From NCBI GenBank assembly GCA_029243545.1, contig JAQWRV010000011.1, forward strand, positions 186,001 to 250,000: a stretch of 64,000 nt of DNA, given 5' to 3'. This document shows positions 35,306 to 47,246 of this stretch, in pieces (the stretch's first letter is position 1; each line of letters opens with the position of its first letter). A model generated the notes under the pieces. The model worked only from the letters and a program-made list of their open reading frames with translations, made no database searches and was not told the origin of the DNA. This DNA is from Rhodospirillaceae bacterium (GTDB lineage: Bacteria > Pseudomonadota > Alphaproteobacteria > Rhodospirillales > Rhodospirillaceae). A program made the translations under genes and the position numbers.

Positions 35306-36037
35306 TTATTTTTCTATCCACCACCGCGCCACGGCGTAGCGTACGACTTCCGCCAGAAAGCCGAGCAACTCCGTGCCTTGGCCGTCGGAAAAATAACCCT
35401 CGTCGCGGCTTCCGACGGCGAACAGACCAAGCGGCATCGCGCCATTTGGTTCCAAGCGCACCAGGGCATCAGAGACCACCAGTCCTTCGGCCGCGCCGTA
35501 CAGCGCAGTGCCGCCGTCCGCTTTGGTGCGCAGCCGGTTTGGCTCGCTTGAGCCGATCAGCATGTCGACCGTGCCCGGTGTGAGAAGACGCAAGGCTGCA
35601 TCCGCCCCTGCGGGCAGACCGTTATTTTGAGGATTAACTTCAATGCCGATAGCGGCGGCGTCGACGCCAAGGAACAGCGGAATCTCTTCCGTCAGTAGAC
35701 GGCCCAATGCCAAAAAATCCTCTGCCTCCAATACGGCCAACGCGCAGTCGTGGGTCTTTTCCAAGATCGACATGTTCGAGCGTGTGGTCGTCACCAGGTG
35801 TTCGCTTGATGCCTTCAATTCATCCACTTGCCGCCGCAGACGTTGAACAACGAAGCGCTGCATATCGACCACGGTTTCGGAATCGAAGCGGCGGTCAGGC
35901 GCAATGTCAGACAATAGTTTAGGATTGTTGAGTAGAAGTTTTGGATGGGCTTTCAGATACTCAAGCACCTGCACTTCCGTCACGCCGTCCGCTGCATCTT
36001 TGGGCGCCGTCTTATCATCGGGGGTGTCGCCGGCCAT
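35306..36037 (-). CDS. DUF484 family protein
   Basis: This 243-residue protein has VLEYLKAHPKLLLNNPKLLS (about 26-45), a coiled-coil-like stretch (about 62-90) and a GAF-like C-terminal half ending LLGFLAEVVRYAVARWW. That is the pattern of DUF484 proteins, commonly encoded next to xerC. The function is not established; proximity suggests a role connected with chromosome segregation or recombination, but that is inference. It follows the transaldolase gene by seven bases and precedes xerC by 16, so the three are probably co-transcribed. Confidence 0.87.
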   Translation of the reverse strand: MAGDTPDDKTAPKDAADGVTEVQVLEYLKAHPKLLLNNPKLLSDIAPDRRFDSETVVDMQRFVVQRLRRQVDELKASSEHLVTTTRSNMSILEKTHDCALAVLEAEDFLALGRLLTEEIPLFLGVDAAAIGIEVNPQNNGLPAGADAALRLLTPGTVDMLIGSSEPNRLRTKADGGTALYGAAEGLVVSDALVRLEPNGAMPLGLFAVGSRDEGYFSDGQGTELLGFLAEVVRYAVARWWIEK

Positions 36038-36044
36038 TGACGGG

Positions 36045-36701
36045 TTACCCTAATATGGACTGGCCGGATTTGGTCCAGTCATCGAGGAAGGCCTTGAGGC
36101 CCTTGTCCGTCAACGGATGTTGATACAACTGCCGCAACGTCTTCGGCGGCATGGTCGCTACATGAGCCCCCATACGCGCGGCTTCGACCACGTGCATCGG
36201 GCTCCGGATTGAGGCCACCAGTACTTCGGTCTCGTAATCGTAGTTGGCGTAGATGTTGCAGATTTCGTCGATCAGTCCCATCCCGTCGGCGCCAATGTCA
36301 TCTAGCCGGCCGACAAAAGGGGATACAAATGTTGCGCCCGCCTTAGCGGTTAACAGAGCCTGGGCGGGGGAGAAACAGAGGGTCACGTTGACCATCGTCC
36401 CGTCATCGGTCAGGGCCTTGCAGGCTTTCAGGCCGTCCGGAATGAGCGGCACTTTGATCGCCACGTTATCGGCGATTTTGCGCAGCACTTCAGCCTCTTT
36501 CATCATGGTCGGGAAGTCGGTGGCGGTGACTTCAGCGCTCACCGGGCCGTCTACCACGGCGCAGATTTCAGTGATGAGCTCAATAAAAGACTTGCCCGAG
36601 GTCGCAGCCAAGGACGGGTTGGTGGTAACCCCGTCCACCATGCCGGTTGCGGCCAAGTCTTTAATCTCGTCGGTATCAGCCGTGTCGATAAAGAATTTCA
36701 T
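36045..36701 (-). CDS. fsa: Transaldolase / fructose-6-phosphate aldolase family
   Basis: This 218-residue protein is of the short transaldolase type. MKFFIDTAD opens the TIM barrel, GVTTNPSL is the substrate loop, and [12 protein letters not shown] contains the Schiff-base Lys (about residue 83). The C-terminal [15 protein letters not shown] is conserved. The family includes transaldolase (sedoheptulose-7-phosphate plus glyceraldehyde-3-phosphate exchange) and fructose-6-phosphate aldolase, which cannot be separated from sequence alone; transaldolase is more likely in alphaproteobacteria. It diverges from priA across a 95-base region that contains a 15-base tandem repeat. Confidence 0.92.
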   Translation of the reverse strand: MKFFIDTADTDEIKDLAATGMVDGVTTNPSLAATSGKSFIELITEICAVVDGPVSAEVTATDFPTMMKEAEVLRKIADNVAIKVPLIPDGLKACKALTDDGTMVNVTLCFSPAQALLTAKAGATFVSPFVGRLDDIGADGMGLIDEICNIYANYDYETEVLVASIRSPMHVVEAARMGAHVATMPPKTLRQLYQHPLTDKGLKAFLDDWTKSGQSILG

Positions 36702-36744
36702 AATGCGCCTTGGATTACCCTTTCAACATTTACAGAGGTCGGAG

Positions 36745-36774
36745 CCACATAGACCCGTCCCACATAGACCCGTC
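36745..36774. repeat. Two tandem copies of a 15-base unit
   Basis: The 15-base unit CCACATAGACCCGTC occurs twice in direct succession (36745-36759 and 36760-36774). It lies in the divergent promoter region between the transaldolase and priA genes. It may be a recent slippage duplication or paired regulator sites. I saw no further copy elsewhere in the window. Confidence 0.85.
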
Positions 36775-36796
36775 CGTATGATATGACCAGGACACC

Positions 36797-39043
36797 ATGA
36801 TCCAATCAAGTGTTGCTCCTTTGTCATCCTCGTCTGGTAATGATCCTCCGGCCCATTTTGTGTCTGGTGACCGTGTCGCGGTGCTGCTCCCCCTGCCGGT
36901 AGATGGCGCTTATGACTATCAGGTGCCCGAGGGCCTAACTCTGACGGCTGGAGACGTCGTTGAGGTGCCGCTCGGCCGCCGGTTCGAAATGGGCGTCGTC
37001 TGGGGCCCTGGAGAAGGCGAGATTGACCCCGCCAAGCTCAAGGACATCGCCCACCACCGTTTCGACCTTCCGTCTCTACCTGCCGCATCGCGCACATTTA
37101 TCGACTGGGTGGCCGGCTATACGCTGCAGTCCAAAGGGGTGATCCTGCGCATGACGTTGCGGTCTGCGCGGGGTTTGAAGCCGCGCCCGCCCATCGTGAT
37201 CATCAGCAAGGAACAAGCGATTCCTGAGGGCCTACGCCTCACTGATGCTCGCCACCGTGTTTTAGAGGCTTTGGCGGCAAAACCCGTTGCCGGCGTGGCT
37301 ACGCTGGCTAGGCGGGCTGGCGTCAGTTCGTCAGTGGTCAATGGTCTCATCGACGCTGGCGCGATCAAAAAAACCTTTGAGGCGCCAGCCCGCCTGTTTG
37401 CCAAGCCTGACCCAGATCAACACGGCGTCACCCTTGAAGCCGACCAGAAAACTGCTGCAGCTGCGCTCATGGGCTCAGTCGGCCGCGGCTTTTCAGTTCA
37501 TTTGCTAGAAGGCGTCACCGGGTCAGGTAAGACCGAGGTCTATTTCGAGGCCGTTGCTGCAGCCCTTCGCGGCGGGCAGCAAGTGCTGGTTCTGGTCCCT
37601 GAAATCTCGCTGACGGCGCAATGGCTTGCGCGCTTTGAGAACCGTTTCGGTGTTGCGCCGGCCGTCTGGCATTCCGACGTCACCGGCCGTGTCCGCCGGG
37701 AAACCTGGCGCGCGATTGCGGACCACGAAGCCCATGTGGTTGTCGGTGCCCGCTCGGCTTTGTTTTTGCCCTTCGCCGACCTCGGTTTAATCATTGTCGA
37801 TGAAGAGCATGACGCGGCTTTTAAGCAGGAAGACGGGGTGATTTATCACGCCCGCGACATGGCGGTGGTGCGCAGCCGGGAAGGCGAGATTCCAATCATC
37901 CTGGCGTCGGCAACACCCGCCCTCGAAACAGTGCTCAACGTTCAGGCGGGCCGCTATCAGCATGTGCAGTTGTCTCAGCGGGTGCTAGGGGCCACGCTGC
38001 CTGACGTTCATGTGGTTAATATGATCCGCACGCGACCCGAGAAAGGCCCCTGGGGCCGGTCCTGGCTCGCTCCGCCGCTGGTGGATGCCATTGAGGAGAC
38101 ACTGGCCGACCGTGATCAGGCGTTGTTGTTTCTTAATCGCCGCGGCTACGCGCCACTCACCTTGTGTTCTGCCTGCGGGCACCGGCTGCACTGTCCCAGT
38201 TGCACGGCCTGGCTGGTTGAGCACCGGTTGACCAAGCGGCTGCAATGTCATCACTGTGGTTTTGTAGCGCCCCGCCCCGATAACTGCCCCGCCTGCGGCA
38301 AAGCAGAGCACTTTGTGCCCTGCGGTCCCGGCATCGAACGGGTGGCGGAAGAAGCTGCAGCTCGCTGGCCCGGAGCACGGGTGGTAGCTGTCGCCAGCGA
38401 CACCCTGGAGCGTCCGTCTGCCATGGCGGCTCTGGTTAAGGCCATGGAGCATCGCCAGATTGATATCGTCGTCGGTACTCAGGTTTTGGCCAAAGGCCAC
38501 CACTTTCCAGGGCTGACGCTGGTAGGCGTCGTCGACGCTGATCTCGGTCTCTCCAGCTGGGATTTGCGGGCCGGAGAGCGTACCCACCAACTTCTCCAAC
38601 AGGTTTCAGGGCGGGCCGGACGCGGCGACGAAGCTGGCAGGGTGTTTCTGCAAACACACGATCCCAATCACCCCGTGCTCAAGGCGCTCACCGAAGGGGA
38701 TGCGGCTGGCTTTATCGAACAGGAAGCCGAGGGGCGGCGGGCGCTGGGCATGCCGCCCTTTGGCCGGCTCGTCGCCCTCATCCTGTCGGGTAATGATGAG
38801 CAGGCGGTATTGAAGGCCGGGGCCGATCTGGCAAAAGCCACGCCGAAAGAACCGGAGGTCACCATTCTCGGGCCGGCTCCTGCATTCATGGCGCAGTTGC
38901 GTGGCCGGCACAGGCATCGGTTTCTAGTGAAGGGGCCGCGCAACCGGCGGCTGCAGCCCTTGGTGCAGGCCTGGCTCGCAAAGGTCAAAGTGCCGTCGTC
39001 AGTCCGCATTCAGGTCGATGTCGACCCTTACAGTTTCTATTAA
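36797..39043 (+). CDS. priA: Primosomal helicase PriA
   Basis: This 748-residue protein has the PriA order: DNA-binding 3'BD start (VAVLLPLPVDGAYDYQVP, about 27-44), a winged-helix region (about 150-190), helicase Walker A GVTGSGKTE (239-247), DEEH box (335-338), and eight zinc-binding Cys (457, 460, 466, 469, 484, 487, 497, 500). Helicase motifs VGTQVLAKGHHFPGLTLVG and QVSGRAGRGD and a C-terminal domain complete it. PriA restarts stalled replication forks. Its position directly upstream of the atp operon is a usual alphaproteobacterial arrangement. The first 20 residues are a variable extension; a later start is possible. Confidence 0.95.
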   Translation: MIQSSVAPLSSSSGNDPPAHFVSGDRVAVLLPLPVDGAYDYQVPEGLTLTAGDVVEVPLGRRFEMGVVWGPGEGEIDPAKLKDIAHHRFDLPSLPAASRTFIDWVAGYTLQSKGVILRMTLRSARGLKPRPPIVIISKEQAIPEGLRLTDARHRVLEALAAKPVAGVATLARRAGVSSSVVNGLIDAGAIKKTFEAPARLFAKPDPDQHGVTLEADQKTAAAALMGSVGRGFSVHLLEGVTGSGKTEVYFEAVAAALRGGQQVLVLVPEISLTAQWLARFENRFGVAPAVWHSDVTGRVRRETWRAIADHEAHVVVGARSALFLPFADLGLIIVDEEHDAAFKQEDGVIYHARDMAVVRSREGEIPIILASATPALETVLNVQAGRYQHVQLSQRVLGATLPDVHVVNMIRTRPEKGPWGRSWLAPPLVDAIEETLADRDQALLFLNRRGYAPLTLCSACGHRLHCPSCTAWLVEHRLTKRLQCHHCGFVAPRPDNCPACGKAEHFVPCGPGIERVAEEAAARWPGARVVAVASDTLERPSAMAALVKAMEHRQIDIVVGTQVLAKGHHFPGLTLVGVVDADLGLSSWDLRAGERTHQLLQQVSGRAGRGDEAGRVFLQTHDPNHPVLKALTEGDAAGFIEQEAEGRRALGMPPFGRLVALILSGNDEQAVLKAGADLAKATPKEPEVTILGPAPAFMAQLRGRHRHRFLVKGPRNRRLQPLVQAWLAKVKVPSSVRIQVDVDPYSFY

Positions 39044-39254
39044 TTTTGCGTCACAAGCCTTGGTTTATGCGGCTCTGTTGCAACGCACACGGGGTTATGA
39101 TACCACCCCAATCGCTGCGGCCGACGGGCCCGCCCTGGGCTCCGAGATCGCTAATAATATCAATTGGTTAGTTCTTTCCTCGACGGGTTGAAGACGAGCC
39201 AAATAGACGCTCTTTCGTAAACAGAGTGCACGGTCGTTTTAAAGGGGCGCATAG

Positions 39255-39815
39255 ATGGTGTCGGACGGAGCAGGTATTGGCGGTTTGCCCGCGCGTTATG
39301 CCTCAGCCCTCTTTGATCTCGCGGATGATGCCAACGCTATCGATGGTGTCTCGGCTGATCTAGATGGTCTCAGTGCTCTCATCAATGACAGCGATGATTT
39401 TATGCGCTTCATCAAGAGCCCGGTGCTCTCGCGTGAAGATCAAGCCAAAGGGATTGCTGCGATCGCGTCTCAAGCCGGCCTTTATGCAATCACTCAAAAG
39501 TTTCTGGGTTTAGTCGCGAGTAATCGCCGCCTGTTTGCGCTGCCGGACATGATCCGCGCCTTCCAGGCCTTACTCGCTGCCCGCCGTGGTTTGGTGACCG
39601 CAGATGTCACGGCAGCGACAGAACTCACAGATGCGCAAAGTCAGTCCCTCTCAGAGTCTTTGAAAGCTGCTGTCGGGACGTCCGTAACGATGACAACTAA
39701 AGTCGATCCATCGCTTCTCGGTGGGCTTATCGTCCGAGTCGGTTCGCGCATGGTCGACAGTTCTCTTAAATCCAAGCTGCAACGCCTGAAGTTATCTATG
39801 AAAGGGGTCGGATAA
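39255..39815 (+). CDS. atpH: ATP synthase F1 delta subunit
   Basis: This 186-residue protein begins GLPARYASALFDLADD and ends with GGLIVRVGSRMVDSSLKSKL, the conserved ends of the delta/OSCP subunit that joins F1 to the peripheral stalk of Fo. A purine-rich AAAGGGGC precedes ATG 39255. About 210 bases separate it from priA; this gap has no gene and likely carries the operon promoter, but no clear consensus was found. Its TAA is immediately followed by the atpA ATG. The operon encodes only F1 subunits; Fo genes are elsewhere, as is usual for alphaproteobacteria. Confidence 0.95.
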   Translation: MVSDGAGIGGLPARYASALFDLADDANAIDGVSADLDGLSALINDSDDFMRFIKSPVLSREDQAKGIAAIASQAGLYAITQKFLGLVASNRRLFALPDMIRAFQALLAARRGLVTADVTAATELTDAQSQSLSESLKAAVGTSVTMTTKVDPSLLGGLIVRVGSRMVDSSLKSKLQRLKLSMKGVG

Positions 39816-41348
39816 ATGGAAATCCGCGCCGCAGAAATCTCCGCAATCCTAAAAGATCAGATCGCCAATTTCGGCACTGAGGCAGAATCCGCCGAAGTTG
39901 GTCAGGTTCTCTCCGTCGGTGACGGGATCGCTCGTGTGTATGGCCTTGATAATGTCCAGGCTGGTGAAATGGTCGAATTCCCTGGCGGTATTAAAGGGAT
40001 GACCCTTAATCTTGAGACCGACAACGTCGGGATCGTGATCTTCGGTGAAGATAGCGGCATTAAGGAAGGTGACACCGTTAAGCGCACCGGCGATATCGTC
40101 GATGTGCCCGTAGGCATGGGCCTGCTCGGCCGTGTGGTTGATGCGCTTGGCAATCCAGTTGACGGTAAAGGTGATATCGATAGCTCAGAGCGCCGTCTGG
40201 CAGAGCTTAAAGCGCCCGGCATTATTCCCCGCCAGGGGGTCAACGAGCCAGTGCAGACTGGCCTCAAAGCCATCGACTCCTTGATCCCAATTGGCCGTGG
40301 TCAACGTGAGCTGATCATTGGTGACCGTCAGACCGGCAAAACCGCAGTGATTCTCGATACCATCATCAATCAAAAGGCTATCAACGATAACACCACCGAT
40401 GAGTCGCAGAAGCTTTATTGTATCTATGTTGCCGTCGGTCAAAAACGTTCGACTGTGGCTCAGGTTGTTAAAACCCTCGCCGACCATGGTGCCCTTGAGT
40501 ACACCTGTGTCGTCGCTGCGACGGCGTCTGACCCGGCACCAATGCAGTTCTTGGCTCCGTATTCGGGCTGCACCATCGGTGAATGGTTCCGCGACAACGG
40601 CAAGCATGCCGTCATCTTTTATGATGATTTGACTAAGCAGGCTGTGGCCTATCGTCAGATGTCATTATTGCTGCGTCGCCCACCGGGCCGTGAAGCGTTC
40701 CCCGGTGACGTGTTCTATCTTCACTCCCGTTTGTTGGAGCGGGCCGCAAAAATGAACGAAGCGAATGGTTCCGGTTCTCTAACGGCGCTGCCGGTGGTTG
40801 AAACCCAAGCCAACGACGTGTCGGCATACATCCCGACCAACGTGATTTCGATCACCGATGGTCAGATCTTCTTGGAAACAGAGTTGTTTTACCAAGGTAT
40901 CCGCCCGGCCGTGAATGTCGGCCTGTCCGTGTCCCGTGTGGGATCCGCTGCCCAGACCAAGGCAATGAAGTCCGTTTCTGGCGGCATCAAACTCGATTTG
41001 GCGCAGTATCGTGAAATGGCTGCCTTCGCCCAATTCGCGTCTGACCTTGATCCTGCGACGCAGAAGCTGCTGGCGCGCGGCGTGCGTCTGACCGAGCTTC
41101 TGAAGCAGGATCAATATGTGCCCATGCCTGTCGAAGACCAAGTCATCTCGATCTACGCTGGCACCAAGGGCTACCTCGATGCCATCGAAGTGCGCGACGT
41201 GCAGCGTTTTGAAAAGTCTTTAATAGGAGCGGTCAAAGAAAAGGCGTCTGCAATTTTAGACAGTATCCGGACTGAAAAAGCCCTCAGCAAAGAAACCGAG
41301 GAAAAGCTCAAGAGCTTCCTTGATCATTTTTCCAAGACGTTCAGCTGA
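39816..41348 (+). CDS. atpA: ATP synthase F1 alpha subunit
   Basis: This 510-residue subunit is intact, with P-loop [13 protein letters not shown] (about 169-181), the [20 protein letters not shown] segment and the [13 protein letters not shown] region. It forms the non-catalytic nucleotide sites of the alpha3-beta3 hexamer. Length matches the family (about 510). The ATG is directly adjacent to the atpH stop codon, and atpG follows after 32 bases, so expression is clearly operonic. It shows no signs of decay, in contrast to several accessory genes in the window. Confidence 0.97.
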   Translation: MEIRAAEISAILKDQIANFGTEAESAEVGQVLSVGDGIARVYGLDNVQAGEMVEFPGGIKGMTLNLETDNVGIVIFGEDSGIKEGDTVKRTGDIVDVPVGMGLLGRVVDALGNPVDGKGDIDSSERRLAELKAPGIIPRQGVNEPVQTGLKAIDSLIPIGRGQRELIIGDRQTGKTAVILDTIINQKAINDNTTDESQKLYCIYVAVGQKRSTVAQVVKTLADHGALEYTCVVAATASDPAPMQFLAPYSGCTIGEWFRDNGKHAVIFYDDLTKQAVAYRQMSLLLRRPPGREAFPGDVFYLHSRLLERAAKMNEANGSGSLTALPVVETQANDVSAYIPTNVISITDGQIFLETELFYQGIRPAVNVGLSVSRVGSAAQTKAMKSVSGGIKLDLAQYREMAAFAQFASDLDPATQKLLARGVRLTELLKQDQYVPMPVEDQVISIYAGTKGYLDAIEVRDVQRFEKSLIGAVKEKASAILDSIRTEKALSKETEEKLKSFLDHFSKTFS

Positions 41349-41380
41349 GACTTAGGACCGGATAGGGAAAGGCCCGCGCT

Positions 41381-43737
<2,357 letters not shown>

Positions 43738-43760
43738 AACGTTCAAGGATCGGCATACCC

Positions 43761-44177
43761 ATGGCAGACACTCTTCAGCTCGATCTCGTCTCTCCGGCAA
43801 AGCTATTGCTGTCTGAGTCTGTAGGTATGGTCGTTGTCCCCGGCGTCGAAGGCTACTTTGGTGTTCTGCCCAATCATATGCCGTTGGTCTCGACGTTGCG
43901 TCCGGGAGTTGTCACCGTACACGACGGCGTCACGGATGCTGCGCGCAAGAGTTTCTTTGTCGACGGTGGATTTGCTGAAGTGAACCCGGAAAGTTGCACG
44001 CTCTTGGTCGATGAGGCGGTTCCTGTTGAAGAGTTGACGGCGGACTCTATCGCCGAACGCCTTGCCGCTGCTGAAGAAAAGCGGGGCAGTGCGGCCACCG
44101 ATGAAGACCGTTCCGCCGCCGAAGCTGCCCTGGCTGTCGTTGCCGCTATGGCTGAAGCGATGAGTGCCGCCGCTTAG
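43761..44177 (+). CDS. atpC: ATP synthase F1 epsilon subunit
   Basis: This 138-residue protein has the epsilon beta-sandwich (LDLVSPAKLLLSESVGMVVV and GYFGVLPNHMPLVSTLRPGV), followed by an Ala/Glu-rich C-terminal helical part. Epsilon couples rotation and inhibits ATP hydrolysis. It closes the atp operon; the next gene begins 77 bases later without a visible terminator. Confidence 0.95.
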   Translation: MADTLQLDLVSPAKLLLSESVGMVVVPGVEGYFGVLPNHMPLVSTLRPGVVTVHDGVTDAARKSFFVDGGFAEVNPESCTLLVDEAVPVEELTADSIAERLAAAEEKRGSAATDEDRSAAEAALAVVAAMAEAMSAAA

Positions 44178-44254
44178 GGTTTCGATTTACCCGCTCTTTG
44201 CCGTAGGCTCGTCATCCACTTTTCGCGTATCTGACAACCAGAACGGTCGGCCCC

Positions 44255-45076
44255 ATGTCCGCTTGGACCCTCGAAGCTATTCCGTGGACTAAGTTTGACC
44301 CGTCGGCGGTCAATGCTGAGTTGGTCAAAGTCATCAAGACGGCAGCGCTGGTGGAGCGCAATGGCGCTGACTATGGCCGTTACCTCGCCAATATATTTAG
44401 TGATGACCCTCAATTTTGTGCTGTGGCCGATGCCTGGGCAGTGGAAGAAGAACAGCATGGCCTGGCACTGGGCCGCTGGGCGGAGCTGGCCGACCCGGCA
44501 TTTAATTTTGATGCTGCCTTCCAGCGCTTCACCGAAATGTATCGCATCCCTGTCGATTCCACTCAATCGGTGCGTGGTTCCCGTACCGGGGAACTCTGCG
44601 CGCGCTGTATCGTAGAGTCTGGCACCAGTTCTTTTTATTCGGCCATCCGCGATGCCGTGCACGAACCGGCGCTAAAGGAAATCTGCAAGAACATCGCCGC
44701 CGATGAATTCCGCCATTACAGATTGTTCTATGACGAAATGGCGTGCCATCAAAGCCGGGAGCACCTCAGCACTTGGAGCCGGCTTAAGGTGGTTTTGACC
44801 CGTTTCAACGAAACCTCAGACGACGAATTGGCATCGGCATACTACGCCGGCAATAACATTCAGATTCAATACGATTGCCGGAACGTGAATGCGGATTACA
44901 GCGCACGCGCCATGGCATTCTACCAACGCAAACACGTGCGCCGCGCCGGACATATGATGGCGCAAGCTGCGGGCCTGCCCCCTAATAGCTGGGCAACCCG
45001 TGTGCTGAGCCAAGTGCTGTGGTGGGTGATCGCGTTTAAGGGCCGGAAGTTTAGAGCGCTTTTAACAAACGTCTAA
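44255..45076 (+). CDS. Ferritin-like diiron-type protein
   Basis: This 273-residue helical protein shows spaced carboxylate/His motifs typical of ferritin-like folds: VERNGADY (about 32-39), AVEEEQHGLAL (about 63-73), CIVESGTSSFY (about 117-127) and ADEFRHYRLFYDEM (about 149-162). Two Glu and two ExxH-type pairs could bind a diiron centre. Relatives include rubrerythrin-like and acyl desaturase-like proteins; the reaction is unknown. The C-terminal 30 residues are hydrophobic and basic and may associate with the membrane. It converges with rppH, with adjacent stop codons. Confidence 0.75.
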   Translation: MSAWTLEAIPWTKFDPSAVNAELVKVIKTAALVERNGADYGRYLANIFSDDPQFCAVADAWAVEEEQHGLALGRWAELADPAFNFDAAFQRFTEMYRIPVDSTQSVRGSRTGELCARCIVESGTSSFYSAIRDAVHEPALKEICKNIAADEFRHYRLFYDEMACHQSREHLSTWSRLKVVLTRFNETSDDELASAYYAGNNIQIQYDCRNVNADYSARAMAFYQRKHVRRAGHMMAQAAGLPPNSWATRVLSQVLWWVIAFKGRKFRALLTNV

Positions 45077-45568
45077 TCAGATGTTCCGAACCTGATCGGT
45101 GAATGCGTCGACGATTTGCCGGTACAGATCACGCTTAAAATCGACAATCATATCCGGCAGGCTGAAAAAATCTGCCCATTTCCATTCCGAAAACTCTGGA
45201 TGACCCGTCTCGATGTTGATGTCCGCATCCGTGCCGGTGAAGCGCATGAGGTACCATAACTGCTCTTGGCCCCGGTACTTGCCTTTCCACGCACTGCTTT
45301 GAAGATTATCTGGTAAGTCATAGTGCAGCCAGTCGTCTGTTTCGGCAATCAGTTCGGCTTTGTTAGTGCCGGTCTCTTCTTCCAGCTCACGCAGGGCCGC
45401 TTCTAGAGGGTCTTCGCCTTTATTGATACCGCCTTGGGGCATTTGCCAGGCGGTTTCTTCTGTATCGATGCGTTGGGCAACAAACACTTTGCCGTCGCCG
45501 TTCAACAGAACAACGCCAACACCCCTGCGATAGGGCTTCGCCGATTTCTTGCCGTTGGTTTGGGCCAC
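45077..45568 (-). CDS. rppH: RNA pyrophosphohydrolase RppH (Nudix)
   Basis: This 163-residue enzyme contains a complete Nudix box (about 46-67: [20 protein letters not shown]) and the [12 protein letters not shown] start typical of RppH/IalA. It removes pyrophosphate from the 5' end of mRNA, starting decay. The neighbours ctpA and envC upstream on the same strand and atpC nearby match the usual alphaproteobacterial context. The upstream small gene ends two bases before its start codon, so they are coupled. Confidence 0.94.
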   Translation of the reverse strand: MAQTNGKKSAKPYRRGVGVVLLNGDGKVFVAQRIDTEETAWQMPQGGINKGEDPLEAALRELEEETGTNKAELIAETDDWLHYDLPDNLQSSAWKGKYRGQEQLWYLMRFTGTDADINIETGHPEFSEWKWADFFSLPDMIVDFKRDLYRQIVDAFTDQVRNI

Positions 45569-45570
45569 CG

Positions 45571-45876
45571 TTATTGAATAAGAAGGGCAGAGACTGCAGC
45601 AATGGAAACACCTCGCCGGCCAGCTTCACCTAGCCACATAGCGATTTGTTCAAAGGTCACCGGCTTTGCGGACGCGACGGCAACAGAGCTGCCTTGGTAT
45701 TTAGCCAGACGTTCAATGAGAAGACCCATCAGCCCACTCATGCCAATGGCGACCATATGGCCGGCATTCCGACCTTCTGGCTCCTCATCATCGTAAAAGT
45801 CATCGCCGTCGTCGGCGCCGAACGGATCGTGTGCTTTTTTGTCGCGCCGGAACCAGGCCGCTATAGAAAAGGCCAT
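45571..45876 (-). CDS. Small conserved-context protein of unknown function
   Basis: This 101-residue ORF lies between ctpA and rppH on the same strand, with two bases to rppH. It has a basic start, a strongly acidic stretch ([15 protein letters not shown], about 20-34) and then a mildly hydrophobic Gly/Met/Ala segment (about 40-60) that could be a weak membrane helix. I recognise no domain. Its tight spacing to rppH supports it being a real gene. The 86 bases upstream contain a possible hairpin (GGGATT/AATCCC) that may terminate the ctpA transcript. Confidence 0.55.
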   Translation of the reverse strand: MAFSIAAWFRRDKKAHDPFGADDGDDFYDDEEPEGRNAGHMVAIGMSGLMGLLIERLAKYQGSSVAVASAKPVTFEQIAMWLGEAGRRGVSIAAVSALLIQ

Positions 45877-45962
45877 AACCGTCTCCCTCTGGTTGGGATT
45901 TTGACCCCAATCCCTAAGTTTGTTTGTACCGGTTGCCCCGTTAACAGGGCCTTAATTGACCT

Positions 45963-47246
45963 CTAATTGATTAAATTTTGGCGGTAAAGAGCTAATCCTT
46001 GGATAAGGTCCAGGGCCCGAGCCAGCTGATAATCATCAACATCCTCGGTGGTCCGCTCTCCTGCCGTTTCTGTTTCTGGAACGTCGTCATCCAAGGTGTC
46101 ATTCGTGAGTGCACCGCGCAGGCTTGATTCACTGCGCCGGTTCCGGGCCGCCAGTCGCTCCACTGTCGCTGGTACGACCAGAATGTCCGGCTCAATACCT
46201 GTCCCCTGAATAGACCGGCCCGACGGTGTATAATAGCGCGCGGTGGTCAAGCGCATAGCGCTGGAATCTTGCATGGGAATGATGGTTTGCACGGACCCTT
46301 TGCCGAAAGATTTAGTACCGAGGATGATGGCTCGGCCATGATCCTGCAGCGCGCCGGCGACAATCTCAGAGGCGGACGCCGATCCGTCGTTGATGAGAAC
46401 GACAATCGGAAGCCCGTCGGTTAGGTCTCCCTTCTTTGCCGTCCTGCGCTCTGTTTCTTCGCTGTAACGGGTCCGAGTCGAGACTATTTCACCACGATCA
46501 AGAAATGTGTCAGTGACTGAGACCGCCTGATCCAAAAGTCCACCAGGGTTGCTTCTCAGATCTAGCACATAGCCTTTGAGCAAACCGCCCAGTTCGTTCT
46601 TTATGCTCTCAATACTGTTTTCAAGACCAACTTGGGTCTGTTCGGTAAAGGACGTTACGCGTAAGTAGCCCACATCCCCTTCAACGCGATGGCGGACTGA
46701 TCGAATTTGGATAACCGCGCGCGTTAAGGTTACATCAAACGCTTCAACGCCTTCGCGGCGTATGGTGATGGTGATGTCTGTGTCTACGGGGCCGCGCATC
46801 ATTTCAACCGCTTCGCCCAGCGTTAGGCCAAGAACGTTGTCGCCATCAATCCCCGTGATGTAATCACCAGGCTGCAGGCCGGCGTCATACGCAGGTGTGT
46901 CGTCGATGGGAGAAACCACTTTAACGAAGCCGTTCTCCAACGTGACTTCAATGCCGAGACCACCAAACTCGCCTTTGGTTTGTTCCTGCATGTCTTCGAA
47001 GCTTTTTGCCGACAGGAAGCTCGAATGGGGGTCCAATGAGGTCAGCATGCCGTTGATCGCAGCTTCAATGAGGTCTTGATCCGATACGTCTTCAACATAG
47101 TCTTTGCGCACGCGCTCAAAGACGTTGCCGAATAGTTCAAGTTGCCGATAGGTGTCATCGGCAAATTTGTCATCAGCCAGGGTGGGTCTTGCCGTCGAAA
47201 GGGCAATAGCGGAGGCGCATAAAATAACGAAAAAAATACGGGTCAT
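45963..47246 (-). CDS. ctpA: Carboxy-terminal processing protease CtpA (S41)
   Basis: This 427-residue precursor has a signal peptide (about 1-24), a PDZ domain (about 90-165; GGLGIEV...GLQPGDYITGIDG) and the S41 protease domain with LRSNPGGLLDQAV, the catalytic Ser in GSASASEI (Ser291) and Lys316 in SFGKGSVQ. It cleaves periplasmic proteins near their C-termini and affects cell-envelope remodelling. The start overlaps the envC stop by four bases, so the peptidoglycan hydrolase activator and the protease are co-translated. Confidence 0.95.
   Translation of the reverse strand: MTRIFFVILCASAIALSTARPTLADDKFADDTYRQLELFGNVFERVRKDYVEDVSDQDLIEAAINGMLTSLDPHSSFLSAKSFEDMQEQTKGEFGGLGIEVTLENGFVKVVSPIDDTPAYDAGLQPGDYITGIDGDNVLGLTLGEAVEMMRGPVDTDITITIRREGVEAFDVTLTRAVIQIRSVRHRVEGDVGYLRVTSFTEQTQVGLENSIESIKNELGGLLKGYVLDLRSNPGGLLDQAVSVTDTFLDRGEIVSTRTRYSEETERRTAKKGDLTDGLPIVVLINDGSASASEIVAGALQDHGRAIILGTKSFGKGSVQTIIPMQDSSAMRLTTARYYTPSGRSIQGTGIEPDILVVPATVERLAARNRRSESSLRGALTNDTLDDDVPETETAGERTTEDVDDYQLARALDLIQGLALYRQNLIN

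Noticed and set aside
37985-38599. A 204-codon minus-strand frame
   Set aside because: Antisense to priA across its zinc-binding and helicase motifs; no independent support.
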